Part shown: in pieces, positions 5,676 to 11,650 of the stretch
Position numbering within the stretch: position 1 is the stretch's first letter
Layout: each line of letters opens with the position of its first letter
DNA from: a virus
DNA: 26,094 bases
IMG/VR virus record: IMGVR_UViG_3300037247_001285
Span: 1 to 26,094 of that record
Direction: 5' to 3' (one strand)
The notes under the pieces: model-generated
Told to the model about the DNA's origin: nothing
What the model saw: the letters and a program-made list of their open reading frames with translations, nothing else
Database searches by the model: none
Position numbers and translations under genes: made by a program

Positions 5676-6518
5676 AAATAATCTACTTTGTGCCTGCTGT
5701 TCACTGCAGGACTGATTAAGCCAAACTACCTCTGTTCGTGTTGCTGTCCCTCTACCAGCGCTAATACGGGCTAATGTTGAGTGACGGCTCCAGCCATTCA
5801 ACGTATCGTTGTAGATCTCGCTGTCATAGCCGGAAATAACGACCATCCCAACTACCTCTTTTAACTTGATCAGTAACTTGAGATGGTCATCGTCTGTTAA
5901 TTCATGATTGTAATAACGTCTGTTTTGCCCCATCTTTCGAGTCGAATGAACGTAAGGAGGATCAATGAAAAATAAAGTGTCCGATCGGTCATGATTATCA
6001 ATAACCTCGATCGCCGATTTATTCTCAATAACTACCGCCTGTAGTCGATCGATAAAAGATTTAATCTGATTTGGATACTTGGCCCATAAATGTGCTGCAG
6101 TACCGTATTTACGTGCGCTGTCTATTCTGAATCCGGTTTTCCCCTTAGTTGCACCGGCAGACCCAAACCCTTGATGTGAGCGAACCAATGTGCGCCTCGC
6201 TTGTTCAATACGGTCATCTGTATGCTCGTAACTGGCATTAAACTCATCACGTGCGTAAGGTGTCACAGATAGTCTTCTCTGTAATTCGAGTCCGGCTTCC
6301 TGGTCTTGTAATACTCGAAATACATTAACAATATCGCCATCTAAATCGTTGTAGACCTCGCTCATTGATCGAGGTTTTTGCAGCAACACTCCGGCCGCAC
6401 CACCGTATGGCTCGACGTATGTGTAATGATCAGGGAAAAACGACATTATCCAGGGTGCAAGTCTGAATTTAGCGCCGTGGTATCTCATTATTGGGTGTTT
6501 AATTTTAGTTTGTTCCAT
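5670..6518 (-). CDS. dam: Cassette L6: Dam-type DNA adenine N6-methyltransferase (D12 class)
   Basis: A methyltransferase of the MT-A70-unrelated D12/Dam class. Counting from an ATG at 6536: motif X RYHGAKF (18-24), the SAM-binding motif I VEPYGGAAGV (41-50) and the catalytic DPPY (192-195). It would methylate adenine at N6 in double-stranded DNA, plausibly to protect the phage from host restriction. The short target-recognition region suggests a 4-base site, but specificity cannot be read. I prefer the ATG at 6518 because it follows the core GTTATAC by 4 nt, where cassette sequence begins; the upstream ATG is inside attC. The TAA stop is in the core at 5669-5675. It is by far the largest left cassette. 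Confidence 0.85.
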   Translation of the reverse strand: MEQTKIKHPIMRYHGAKFRLAPWIMSFFPDHYTYVEPYGGAAGVLLQKPRSMSEVYNDLDGDIVNVFRVLQDQEAGLELQRRLSVTPYARDEFNASYEHTDDRIEQARRTLVRSHQGFGSAGATKGKTGFRIDSARKYGTAAHLWAKYPNQIKSFIDRLQAVVIENKSAIEVIDNHDRSDTLFFIDPPYVHSTRKMGQNRRYYNHELTDDDHLKLLIKLKEVVGMVVISGYDSEIYNDTLNGWSRHSTLARISAGRGTATRTEVVWLNQSCSEQQAQSRLFV

Positions 6519-6522
6519 ATTT

Positions 6523-6584
6523 GTATAACCACTCATTCGTTCTGACCTTCGCTATCGCTCGACAGACAATTCAATCTGTTAGGC
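6523..6584 (+). repeat. attC-like site F (distal end of left array)
   Basis: R'' GTATAAC (6523-6529), complementary to the start of its own cassette (GTTATAC at 5669), and R' GTTAGGC (6578-6584), with a TTCTG/CAGA-type L pair and a CGCTATCGCTCG loop. L'' again carries the extra bases (plus polarity). Beyond it lies ordinary phage sequence. Confidence 0.65.
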
Positions 6585-7016
6585 TTCCAACAAACCCATG
6601 GCCCCTTCAAGGCTTAGTGCATTATAGGGTTGCAAGTGGGGTGGTTTTATATCAGTGAAGATCAGGGTCTTCCTGGTGTCTTCGATTTCTTCTTTTCCGT
6701 CCCAATCATGTATTACGACATCTATTTCGAAAAACTTTTTCATGTCAGCGATTAGCTTTTTATTGTTTTTATCAATGGCGCCGTAGATTACGATCATGTG
6801 TTTTTTCCTCATCGGTATCAGTATTTGCGCACCAAATTGTTTTTGTAATTGCTCAATGAATGGGTCTTCTGTCCAGAAGTTGAGTAGTGAAGGCCTGCGC
6901 GTTTCTGCTTTTTCGATGATGCTGAGTCTTTGTTCGCTGCTTATTTCAGACAGGTTGATGTATTCGTTGGTGTCATGGCGTGTCTGGACAGCTGGTTTGA
7001 CTGTGTAGTTGCTCAT
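6579..7016 (-). CDS. Phage hypothetical protein, 145 aa
   Basis: A protein with mixed alpha/beta character and no recognised domain. About 70-125 (FGAQILIP, HMIVIYG, a lysine-rich helix, IDVVIHDWDGKEE) looks like a Rossmann-like or TIR/thoeris-size fold fragment, but motifs are not sufficient to name it. The ATG at 7016 is preferred over 7058: GGGA lies 10 nt upstream and the longer version overlaps the previous gene. The stop TAA lies in the core GCCTAAC, so this gene forms the distal border of the left cassette array and was probably the original phage gene next to the empty attI. Confidence 0.55.
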   Translation of the reverse strand: MSNYTVKPAVQTRHDTNEYINLSEISSEQRLSIIEKAETRRPSLLNFWTEDPFIEQLQKQFGAQILIPMRKKHMIVIYGAIDKNNKKLIADMKKFFEIDVVIHDWDGKEEIEDTRKTLIFTDIKPPHLQPYNALSLEGAMGLLEA

Positions 7017-7020
7017 TGTA

Positions 7021-7296
7021 TTATTCCCTGGGCCATGGTTTTTCTGGCTGTATTTCACAATCGTCCTGCCAGTCTTTTGTGCGGGGTTTGTTGAGTCCTT
7101 CCCATACTCTCATTGCAACCAGGGCTACAAATATCAATGCCCAAAAAAATAGAGCAAGCGCTATTACACTGATGTGCTTTTCTACCTGGTTGTTTAACCA
7201 GCGCCAGTTTTCGCACAGCCAATGTATAAAGAGGGTGCCGATGCCTGTGTACAGAATAGCCAGCAGGATATATATCAAAGGTTCGATGTTGTGCAT
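7021..7296 (-). CDS. Small membrane protein, two TM segments
   Basis: A 91-residue protein with two hydrophobic helices, about 6-26 (IYILLAILYTGIGTLFIHWL) and about 42-64 (ISVIALALFFWALIFVALVA), separated by a short basic and aromatic loop. The C-terminal tail is hydrophilic. It should be an inner-membrane protein. The ATG at 7296 has GGGAG 8-12 nt upstream; a TTG at 7311 is less likely. It is the second gene of the PL operon. Small early membrane proteins in this position may act in superinfection exclusion, but that is only a guess from position and topology. Confidence 0.65.
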   Translation of the reverse strand: MHNIEPLIYILLAILYTGIGTLFIHWLCENWRWLNNQVEKHISVIALALFFWALIFVALVAMRVWEGLNKPRTKDWQDDCEIQPEKPWPRE

Positions 7297-7298
7297 GA

Positions 7299-7670
7299 TT
7301 ATTTCTCCCAACTGTAAGGTACTTTCGCTATTTCAATAATCGTGCTTGAAGGCCGGCCAGTTTTTGAGTGAATGTGATGTGAAATCAGAGTTATGATGCA
7401 GCGGCAACTGCTTCGTAGGTCCAGCTGGTGGTTTTCGTCCAGATACAGGTCCGCAATGCGACTGTCGTGGCACCAGAATTTGAAGCGGGGTTTATATTCA
7501 CCATCCACCTGGTCATATGCGATGGTCATATATACGTCTATGGTAATTAGCACGATTTTTCCCGGATACAGCTTCTCTGTGCGGGTGGTGCCGGCCTTTA
7601 TTGCCTGCTGGCTGACTGTTTTTTCGGCTATTTTTGGCCGGTGCAGCTGGACGACGTTGTTGGTTTGCAT
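7299..7670 (-). CDS. First gene of the PL early operon, hypothetical, 123 aa
   Basis: A 123-residue soluble protein. About 35-60 gives beta strands (KIVLITIDVYMTIAY) and the region around 65-75 has F-W-C-H-D-S-R-I. The only similarity I see is to generic early phage proteins. A strong ribosome site, AGGGGGA, precedes the ATG at 7670. It is the first gene after the repressor-controlled leftward promoter at 7695-7724, the place occupied by N-like antiterminators or Gam/Kil genes in lambdoid phages. It is too acidic and lacks the Arg-rich start of an N protein, so its role is open. Confidence 0.6.
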   Translation of the reverse strand: MQTNNVVQLHRPKIAEKTVSQQAIKAGTTRTEKLYPGKIVLITIDVYMTIAYDQVDGEYKPRFKFWCHDSRIADLYLDENHQLDLRSSCRCIITLISHHIHSKTGRPSSTIIEIAKVPYSWEK

Positions 7671-7694
7671 GGTTTTCCCCCTGTGTTGATGTAG

Positions 7695-7724
7695 ATAGTA
7701 AAGCAGTGTTTACTTCAATGTCAA
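7695..7724 (-). promoter_or_regulatory. Early leftward promoter PL
   Basis: On the minus strand, TTGACA (7724-7719) and TACTAT (7700-7695) are separated by 18 bp. The arrangement is identical to PR at 9639-9668. Both elements are covered by repressor operators (7720-7735 and 7698-7713). It should drive the whole left arm, including the cassettes and intI. Confidence 0.75.
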
Positions 7725-7735
7725 CACTTCTTTAC
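7698..7735. promoter_or_regulatory. Left operators OL1/OL2
   Basis: Two 16-bp sites, GTAAAGCAGTGTTTAC (7698-7713) and GTCAACACTTCTTTAC (7720-7735), 22 bp apart. The first is the exact reverse complement of the right operator at 9650-9665. The second differs by one base from the reverse complement of 9628-9643. Consensus GTAAA-N6-TTTAC. Binding by the repressor at 9143 and by Cro is inferred. Confidence 0.75.
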
Positions 7736-7764
7736 TTTTTTTCTTGATATTTGTTAGGGTGGTT

Positions 7765-7902
7765 ATGCTGATTCGACCTGAAATGAGGGCGAAAGACCCC
7801 AAAGACTGGAAACTACGAAGCCAATTTGTGCGGGTTTACCGGCCGAAAAACCGGTGTGAAAGTGTGTTAGTGGAAAACGGGCAACAATTGTTATTTACGT
7901 GA
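7765..7902 (+). CDS. Possible 45-aa protein divergent from PL
   Basis: A plus-strand ORF beginning MLIRPEMRAK, basic, with several Lys/Arg and no Cys pairs. AGGGTGG lies a few nt before the ATG at 7765, which is the main evidence. It starts just beyond the left operators and converges on the lipoprotein gene. If transcribed, it could come from a weak divergent promoter near 7744 (TTGATA). It could also be a chance frame. Function unknown. Confidence 0.35.
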   Translation: MLIRPEMRAKDPKDWKLRSQFVRVYRPKNRCESVLVENGQQLLFT

Positions 7903-7914
7903 ATATCTATTTTA

Positions 7915-8538
7915 CTAATCTTGCCAGGATGTAATTACTCCATTTTCACTGTAGAAATAAGTGTTTTTAGTATTGTTGCCGCGATACACGTGTTGAATAT
8001 CGATGGTATTTCTGCGCACTGATCTGTTTTCTACCTCTGGCTGTCCCCATGAAGCATATAACATACAAGTCGGTGAACCTATATTAACAATACCTTTGCG
8101 TGCCTTTTTTAGTTGGTCTGCTGTAAATCCCCGCTTAATAAGCTCTGTTTTAATATTGCTGTCAATCGCTGATGTTCCAGTGAGCATTCCATTTTTTACC
8201 CCTTTGTTGAATCGAAGGCAGAGCGATTTATCATCGAAAGTGGTTAGTGTTTCGATGGAGAATTCAGCCTTTATTTTTCGTTTTCTGTCAGCCTCTTTCT
8301 GTTCCATATATTGTTGGCGTTGGCTGGCAATCTGTTCATTTAGGATGTACGGTGGGTCTTTTGTGTAAAGTAAAAACCAGTCACAATACGCATTGTAAGT
8401 GCCGGCGGCAATGGCTTCATCGCAAGCTATTCGATAGCCGTTAATATTGTCGATTTCGTAATTATTGGGGGTAATTGTAGTTGCTGTGTTACATCCGTTT
8501 AGTAGGATAATTATGATAATAGATATTATTGGTTTCAT
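7915..8538 (-). CDS. Lipoprotein moron, 207 aa
   Basis: The N-terminus is a lipoprotein signal: a long Ile/Leu core followed by LLNGC with C16 as the lipidated residue. The mature part has a charged helical stretch at about 70-100 and a C-terminal region of about 150-207. That region (SWGQPEVE, RRNT, QHVYRG, TYFYSENGVITSWQ) resembles the small beta fold of SmpA/DUF2845-like envelope lipoproteins. It is therefore probably anchored in the cell envelope. It lies beside the repressor, outside the lytic operons, where lysogenic-conversion genes are usual. I infer expression in the lysogen and perhaps an effect on the host surface. Confidence 0.7.
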   Translation of the reverse strand: MKPIISIIIIILLNGCNTATTITPNNYEIDNINGYRIACDEAIAAGTYNAYCDWFLLYTKDPPYILNEQIASQRQQYMEQKEADRKRKIKAEFSIETLTTFDDKSLCLRFNKGVKNGMLTGTSAIDSNIKTELIKRGFTADQLKKARKGIVNIGSPTCMLYASWGQPEVENRSVRRNTIDIQHVYRGNNTKNTYFYSENGVITSWQD

Positions 8539-8548
8539 TTTTTATTCA

Positions 8549-8689
8549 TCAGTTCATAATTAAGTGAGAAAGCACTAATATGTTTGTTGTCATTGTGTTT
8601 AGTATTAAAAAACCGATCAATTTGTCATTCATGATGTGTTTGCAGTAGCCGCCTTGTATGAGAGCAATAATTCGTTTTTCTAGGTCCAT
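8549..8689 (-). CDS. Small hypothetical protein, 46 aa
   Basis: From the ATG at 8689, preceded by GGAG 7 nt upstream, the frame encodes an N-terminal amphipathic helix (MDLEKRIIALIQGG) and a hydrophobic C-terminal half (about 22-44). The frame is open to 8764, but no ribosome site supports that start. Its stop is 10 nt before the lipoprotein start, suggesting coupling. Too short for a family call; may be a membrane-associated peptide. Confidence 0.45.
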   Translation of the reverse strand: MDLEKRIIALIQGGYCKHIMNDKLIGFLILNTMTTNILVLSHLIMN

Positions 8690-8774
8690 CGCAGATCTCC
8701 ATTTTTGTAAGCCGAAGATTGAATATACTTGCAATATTTGACGATTATGTCTGATGGTAACCATTTTGGTTATG

Positions 8775-9146
8775 TTAGATATTGTCTAACCTCTTCGCGG
8801 TTGAGTTAATTGTTCCTTCAAAACTCGACAAAAAGCCCAGTATCGTTTTTAGTTTTTCTGGGTCTGTAGTACGCCCATAAACAGGGTATGGGCTCTGATC
8901 AATCTTTGTAATCCATCCTTCTTTCAGTAGTTTTTTAATCATTCTGGTTGCTGTTGTGTAGGGTAGCGTTGCCATTTCTGATATCTTAGACATATTGGCG
9001 TAGTTGCCACCTTGTGCACATAAACCCACTGCCGCCAAAATACACATCTCTGACCAGGTAATGCCTAATACTTCGTGGGTCTCTCGATGTTTCTGAAGAA
9101 TGCAGTTTGCAAGAATTGCGTCTTTTAGTGACTCGGCTTCATTCAT
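8775..9146 (-). CDS. MarR-like winged-helix regulator paired with the repressor
   Basis: A 123-residue protein with the MarR-type wHTH plan: helices at about 1-45 (ITWSEMCILAAVGLCAQGG), the DNA-binding segment at about 52-78 (MSKISEMATLPYTTATRMIKKLLKEGWITK) and a wing with G-R-T-T-D. Its ATG overlaps the repressor stop (ATGA at 9143-9146), so the two are co-translated. The repressor lacks a cleavable domain, so this partner may sense or relay the induction signal, or act as an antirepressor or co-repressor. This functional link is inference. The stop lies in a 17-bp inverted repeat (8774-8790). Confidence 0.75.
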   Translation of the reverse strand: MNEAESLKDAILANCILQKHRETHEVLGITWSEMCILAAVGLCAQGGNYANMSKISEMATLPYTTATRMIKKLLKEGWITKIDQSPYPVYGRTTDPEKLKTILGFLSSFEGTINSTAKRLDNI

Positions 9147-9601
9147 GAGAAGGTACTCGTGCAGGCTTTGATGAGTAGTGCAATTTCTTTATCGGTCAGC
9201 GTTTCACCCTTGATGATCTCATCATAGGTAACGCTAATCGCCACGGCTTTTTCATTGTCGGTTAGTGTTAACTTGTTTTTTTTGATGATTCGATCAACTA
9301 GTTGGATGGCGTCGCTGAGTACAGGTTTATTGATATTTGCATATGCAGTCGGTACATCTTCACTTATTCCATGTTGAGATGCGGTGATAAACCTTTCACC
9401 TACGCCATTTTTCACCCACTCAGGGTTGATGTTTTTATTGCGCTGCATGGCAAGCAGCGGATCGCGCTCTGGTGTGGTGAGCTCTCTTTCCCATTGAGAT
9501 ACTGCGGCTTTGGTGACTTCAGCTATTTTTCCAAACGCTTCCTGCGATAGCTTCAGCTGCTCTTTGCGGAGATATTTGATTCTTTGGCCTGGTGTGTTCA
9601 T
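9143..9601 (-). CDS. CI-like repressor (XRE HTH) lacking an S24 peptidase domain
   Basis: A 152-residue regulator. Residues about 5-60 form a classic XRE/HTH_3 domain: QRIKYLRKEQLKLSQEAFGK, then VTKAAVSQWERE as the recognition helix. The C-terminal part (about 95-150) is helical and acidic and would mediate dimerisation. There is no Ala-Gly cleavage site and no Ser/Lys dyad of LexA/CI repressors, so RecA-driven self-cleavage is not expected. It is transcribed leftward from the three-operator region 9602-9665, divergent from cro. The start ATG abuts operator 9602-9617 with no Shine-Dalgarno site. Confidence 0.85.
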   Translation of the reverse strand: MNTPGQRIKYLRKEQLKLSQEAFGKIAEVTKAAVSQWERELTTPERDPLLAMQRNKNINPEWVKNGVGERFITASQHGISEDVPTAYANINKPVLSDAIQLVDRIIKKNKLTLTDNEKAVAISVTYDEIIKGETLTDKEIALLIKACTSTFS

Positions 9602-9665
9602 GTAAACATTACTTTACATTTTAATTGGTAAAGAGGTGTTGACACAGAGGTAAACACTGCTTTAC
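9602..9665. promoter_or_regulatory. Right operator region (three 16-bp operators)
   Basis: GTAAACATTACTTTAC (9602-9617), GTAAAGAGGTGTTGAC (9628-9643) and GTAAACACTGCTTTAC (9650-9665) share the GTAAA-N6-TTTAC plan, with centre spacing of 26 and 22 bp. The last two cover the -35 and -10 of PR, and the first abuts the repressor start codon, an OR3-like position for autoregulation. Confidence 0.8.
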
Positions 9666-9668
9666 TAT
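9639..9668 (+). promoter_or_regulatory. Early rightward promoter PR
   Basis: TTGACA (9639-9644), 18 bp, TACTAT (9663-9668). Initiation about 7 nt downstream would fall at or next to the cro ATG at 9676, so the cro message appears leaderless. It should drive cro, the CII-like gene, the right cassette array and replication genes. Confidence 0.7.
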
Positions 9669-9675
9669 TTGCGAC

Positions 9676-9897
9676 ATGAGCACTGAGTCATCACAAGAAA
9701 AATTAACTGAGCTTTCACTATTACGTGATGTGGTCCAGCGATTTGGAACAAAGCAGGCGTTGGCTACAGAGTTGGGTGTGAGCAGGCAGGCTATCACTAA
9801 CATGGATATGGATGCCCCTTTGTCGCGTCTTTATTACCTGGAACTGTTTCACGAAAAGCGGCCTGATTTATACCTCGCCGAGGAGCGCGTTGCATGA
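9676..9897 (+). CDS. cro: Cro-like repressor
   Basis: A 73-residue DNA-binding protein: a helix-turn-helix at about 20-45 (RFGTKQALATELGVSRQAITNM) followed by PLSRLYYLELFHEKRPDLY, a tail typical of Cro/YdaS-type proteins of siphoviruses. It should bind the 16-bp operators and shut off the repressor during lytic growth. The ATG lies only about 7 nt after the PR -10 element and lacks a ribosome site, so translation is probably leaderless. Its stop overlaps the next ATG (ATGA). The usual recognition-helix Trp (ITNW) is Met here. Confidence 0.85.
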   Translation: MSTESSQEKLTELSLLRDVVQRFGTKQALATELGVSRQAITNMDMDAPLSRLYYLELFHEKRPDLYLAEERVA

Positions 9898-10085
9898 GAG
9901 GAAACGGCATCAATTGGATTAATGATGATCTGAAAGAGTGGGGTCGCTTTTTAGAATCGTTGCCCACTTATCCAGTATGTCAGCTGCGCCGTGGACATGT
10001 GGTGGCAGGCGTAGCGGCACTTGTTTCGCTGTTTCTTGTAAATCTATGGCTAGTGATGCTGCTAGTACGCGGTCCATGTTTCTGA
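9894..10085 (+). pseudogene. Probable remnant of an antiterminator Q-like N-terminus
   Basis: The 63-codon frame overlaps the cro stop by ATGA. Residues 7-27 (INWINDDLKEWGRFLESLPTY) follow the same plan as the start of the Q-like protein at 15316 (IEWVDEDLILWGNYF... LGYP). After about residue 28 the frame is antisense to the minus-strand gene 9919-10189 and reads as unlikely hydrophobic sequence. I read this as a 5' fragment of a WG-motif early gene, cut by insertion or rearrangement. It could still be expressed as a short protein. No other family fits. Confidence 0.4.
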
Positions 10086-10189
10086 TGTTTTCTAACAGGC
10101 AACCAAACCCTGCATCTAGCGCGACCAGTGCCTCAGCGGGCTTTTTATGGGCGAATATTCTTTCAATTTTTTCTTTTTCAGTGGTCATT
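9919..10189 (-). CDS. Antisense-oriented hypothetical protein inside the PR operon, 90 aa
   Basis: On the minus strand, an ATG at 10189 with AGGA 8 nt upstream opens a normal-looking helical protein: TEKEKIERIFAHKKPAEALV, then FGCLLENIRNMDRVLAASLA and a C-terminal P-P-H-V-H-G-A-A-D-I-L-D-K-W-A segment. Composition looks protein-like, whereas the upstream extension of the frame to 10446 does not. It opposes transcription from PR and is therefore probably expressed in the lysogen or as a moron with its own promoter, which I cannot see. No family recognised. Confidence 0.5.
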
Positions 10190-10340
10190 GGGCGGTTCCT
10201 GATGTTGTTTTCGTTATTGGGTATTTCGAATTCTAGCATTGGGTGCTGCTCAATATTGGGGTGCTTTGGTCGCCGGGTGTTAATCAATCGAACTAGCACT
10301 CTATTGGGTCGCCCGGTTATCACGGCTTGGTGAAGTAGGT

Positions 10341-10373
10341 CCCCGCACAGGTCATGCTGGCGGGGATTTTTAT
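10341..10373 (+). terminator. Intrinsic terminator between cro and the CII-like gene (tR1-like)
   Basis: CCCCGC (10341-10346) pairs with GCGGGG (10360-10365), followed by ATTTTTATTT. It sits in the position of lambda tR1 and would limit readthrough from PR into the right cassettes unless antitermination occurs. Confidence 0.65.
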
Positions 10374-10391
10374 TTAACAATAAGAACCTGT

Positions 10392-10424
10392 CCCTGGGTG
10401 TCCCTAACGCAGGTACACGCAGGG
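10392..10424 (+). promoter_or_regulatory. Stem-loop ahead of the CII-like gene
   Basis: CCCTGGGTGT (10392-10401) pairs with ACACGCAGGG (10415-10424) with one mismatch and a 13-nt loop, 20 nt before the ATG at 10445. It lacks a U-tract, so it could be a nut-like, processing or translational control element. Confidence 0.35.
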
Positions 10425-10444
10425 AAAACAAGAAAAACAAGGAC

Positions 10445-10843
10445 ATGCAAACAGAATTATTTCATGAAGATATTTACGATGCGCTTGGCACTATAGGTGA
10501 TGCTTTGGGTGGCCCTAAGCGGGTGGGCGGCTTGTTGTGGCCTAAATTATCACCTGCGAATGCTTCTCAAAAATTCCGCGATTGCTGCAACCGTGAAAAA
10601 CGCGAAAAGTTTGATCCCGAAGAAATTGAACTGTTGTTGTTGGAAGGGCGCAAGGTGGGTTGTCATGCGGGCATGTATTACCTGGCCGATGCCTGCGATT
10701 ACGAGCGCCCGCCACTGGTAGAACCTGAAAGTGCCATGGTCAGGCTGCAACATGAAATGATGAATATGAGCCGTGCACACATGGACATGATTAAACGATT
10801 TGAGCGCCTGATGGCTTTACACAATGACGATGCCGGCGAGTAA
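10445..10843 (+). CDS. Phage CII-family regulator
   Basis: A 132-residue DNA-binding protein of the phage CII group common in Pseudomonas, Vibrio and related phages. Residues about 8-45 (IYDALGTIGDALGGPKRVGGLLWPKLSPANASQKFRDC) give the HTH, followed by a helical EEIELLLLEGRKVGCHAGMYYLA oligomerisation part. The Met-rich C-terminal helix (about 98-125) may form a coiled coil. It lies downstream of cro and a terminator, as cII does in lambda, and probably governs the lysis-lysogeny decision. AAGG lies close to the ATG. Its end overlaps the next gene by 20 bp. Confidence 0.75.
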   Translation: MQTELFHEDIYDALGTIGDALGGPKRVGGLLWPKLSPANASQKFRDCCNREKREKFDPEEIELLLLEGRKVGCHAGMYYLADACDYERPPLVEPESAMVRLQHEMMNMSRAHMDMIKRFERLMALHNDDAGE

Positions 10844-11021
10844 TACGCACCGCGATCCGACCTTTGACGCGGCTGTGCAGATGGAAGTGCAGGAAAAGAA
10901 GTGCGGGTGTTGTGTTCGTTGCATTGTGGTTATGCGAGGCGTGTATCTCTGCAAAGTGAACAAGCAGTGGCCGTACTGTAAGCGAGAAAAAAAGGGTTTT
11001 GAATACGATATGGGGGAGTGA
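10824..11021 (+). CDS. Small Cys-rich phage protein
   Basis: A 65-residue protein with a cluster of cysteines: KKCGCCVRC, a C in YLCK, and PYCKREKKGFEYD at the end. This C-x-C-C-x-x-C ... C ... C pattern recurs in small early phage proteins of unknown role and suggests zinc binding. The start overlaps the CII-like gene end by 20 bp; a second ATG at 10830 is possible. The next gene begins 2 nt after its stop, with the ribosome site GGGGGAG in its last codons, showing a tight operon. Confidence 0.65.
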   Translation: MTMPASNTHRDPTFDAAVQMEVQEKKCGCCVRCIVVMRGVYLCKVNKQWPYCKREKKGFEYDMGE

Positions 11022-11022
11022 C

Positions 11023-11223
11023 ATGAGTAATGGCGATCCTTGTCAGTATTGTAGTGATCAGCATGGTGATTGTATTTATCCGTATCACGGTAAAGCGCCG
11101 TGTTATTTTGGCAGAACTGAAATTTTACCAGAGAGTTATTGGCCGGCCAGCTTTAAACCAGATTACGGTGATAGGACACAAGGCACGTATGATCATTGCA
11201 TGCATTGCGGGGCACATAGGTAG
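11023..11223 (+). CDS. Small zinc-ribbon-like phage protein, 66 aa
   Basis: Starts MSNGDPCQYCSDQHGDC and ends Y-D-H-C-M-H-C-G-A-H-R, giving two C-x-x-C pairs likely to bind one zinc. The middle contains Y-W-P-A-S-F-K-P-D, seen in small phage hypotheticals. The ATG at 11023 is preferred over 10999 because GGGGGAG is 5-11 nt upstream. The stop is 2 nt before a core-like GTTATGC (11226), so it marks the promoter-proximal border of the right cassette block. Function unknown. Confidence 0.6.
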   Translation: MSNGDPCQYCSDQHGDCIYPYHGKAPCYFGRTEILPESYWPASFKPDYGDRTQGTYDHCMHCGAHR

Positions 11224-11228
11224 TTGTT

Positions 11229-11567
11229 ATGCCAATGCTTGTATTTCATGATCGAGCCATAGAGCCTGTTGACTTGGGCATTCAAAAACAGTCAATCAGA
11301 CGTGGGCATCATATAAACGTAGACGATAGGTTGTTTTTACGTTCGGCATTAACAAATTCTCTGCTGAGAAGCACGCATTGTGATGAGGTTCAAGATATTC
11401 ATATTAATAGCAATACCGCAGTGATTTTAAACAACCAGCTACTGAGTGATGAAGATAAACATCAGCTGGCTATCGATGAGGGGTTTAACAACTTCAAAGA
11501 TATGTTACAGCACTTTCGTGATACCGGTGGTTTGCCGGTTGAAGGCCAACTGATTAAGTGGTTGTGA
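11229..11567 (+). CDS. ASCH-like small phage protein, 112 aa
   Basis: The K-Q-S-I-R-R motif near residue 20 followed by G-x-x-I-N-V-D-D resembles the KxxTIR signature of ASCH (PUA-like) domains. The C-terminal DEGFNNFKDMLQHFRDTGGL and L-I-K-W-L match a phage version of the fold with D-G-F ... I-x-W. ASCH proteins bind nucleic acid or modified nucleosides; the activity here is not predictable. Its ATG (11229) lies within the core heptamer GTTATGC, with a weak AGGT upstream. It is the first gene of the right array and is followed after 13 nt by CCATAAC. Confidence 0.55.
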   Translation: MPMLVFHDRAIEPVDLGIQKQSIRRGHHINVDDRLFLRSALTNSLLRSTHCDEVQDIHINSNTAVILNNQLLSDEDKHQLAIDEGFNNFKDMLQHFRDTGGLPVEGQLIKWL

Positions 11568-11650
11568 TGGCTAAATGCAACCATAACAATTGAGGTAAGA
11601 GTTAGTTGGTGATTGTGTATCTATGTGATTTTAACTTAGAGGTGATACGA

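Larger units (their letters stand above)
4172..6578. mobile_element. Left integron cassette array (six cassettes)
   Basis: Starting from attI_L, attC-like sites end at about 4554, 4758, 5098, 5409, 5675 and 6584, cutting the region into six cassettes: 4172-4548, 4549-4752, 4753-5092, 5093-5403, 5404-5669 and 5670-6578. Each carries one ORF, all on the minus strand. They encode a coiled-coil protein, a 42-aa Cys-rich peptide, a DUF551-like protein, a CCGHG-motif protein, a YRWLRE-family protein and a Dam-type methylase. In the attC sites where polarity can be judged, L'' carries the extra base on the plus strand, so the ORFs are inverted relative to their attCs and read from phage PL towards intI. 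Confidence 0.75.

Noticed and set aside
3160-6584. Treponema-type integron with attI downstream of intI and standard cassette orientation
   Set aside because: The attI-like repeat lies at the intI 5' side, and the extra base in L'' gives attC polarity away from it. The reverse layout would need the polarity rule to fail at all six sites where it could be judged.
8774-8790. Inverted repeat GTTAGA-TATTG-TCTAAC with core-like ends beside the winged-helix gene stop
   Set aside because: The arms resemble attC cores, but the stretch is only 17 bp with no L'' or L' segments. Neighbouring genes are regulatory phage genes, so I do not call it an attC or attI.
9938-10333. 131-codon plus-strand frame between cro and the CII-like gene
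   Set aside because: Ser/Cys/Met-rich composition with no ribosome site. It is antisense to the better supported minus-strand gene 9919-10189.
10190-10446. Upstream extension of the minus-strand frame to 10446 (175 aa)
   Set aside because: The added part crosses a terminator hairpin and reads as non-protein-like; the ATG at 10189 has a good ribosome site.
11581-11607. CCATAAC...GTTAGTT as a short attC
   Set aside because: Only 13 nt separate the cores, too short for an attC hairpin. The left core and its TTGAGGTAA flank match sites A and E, but a proper partner was not found.
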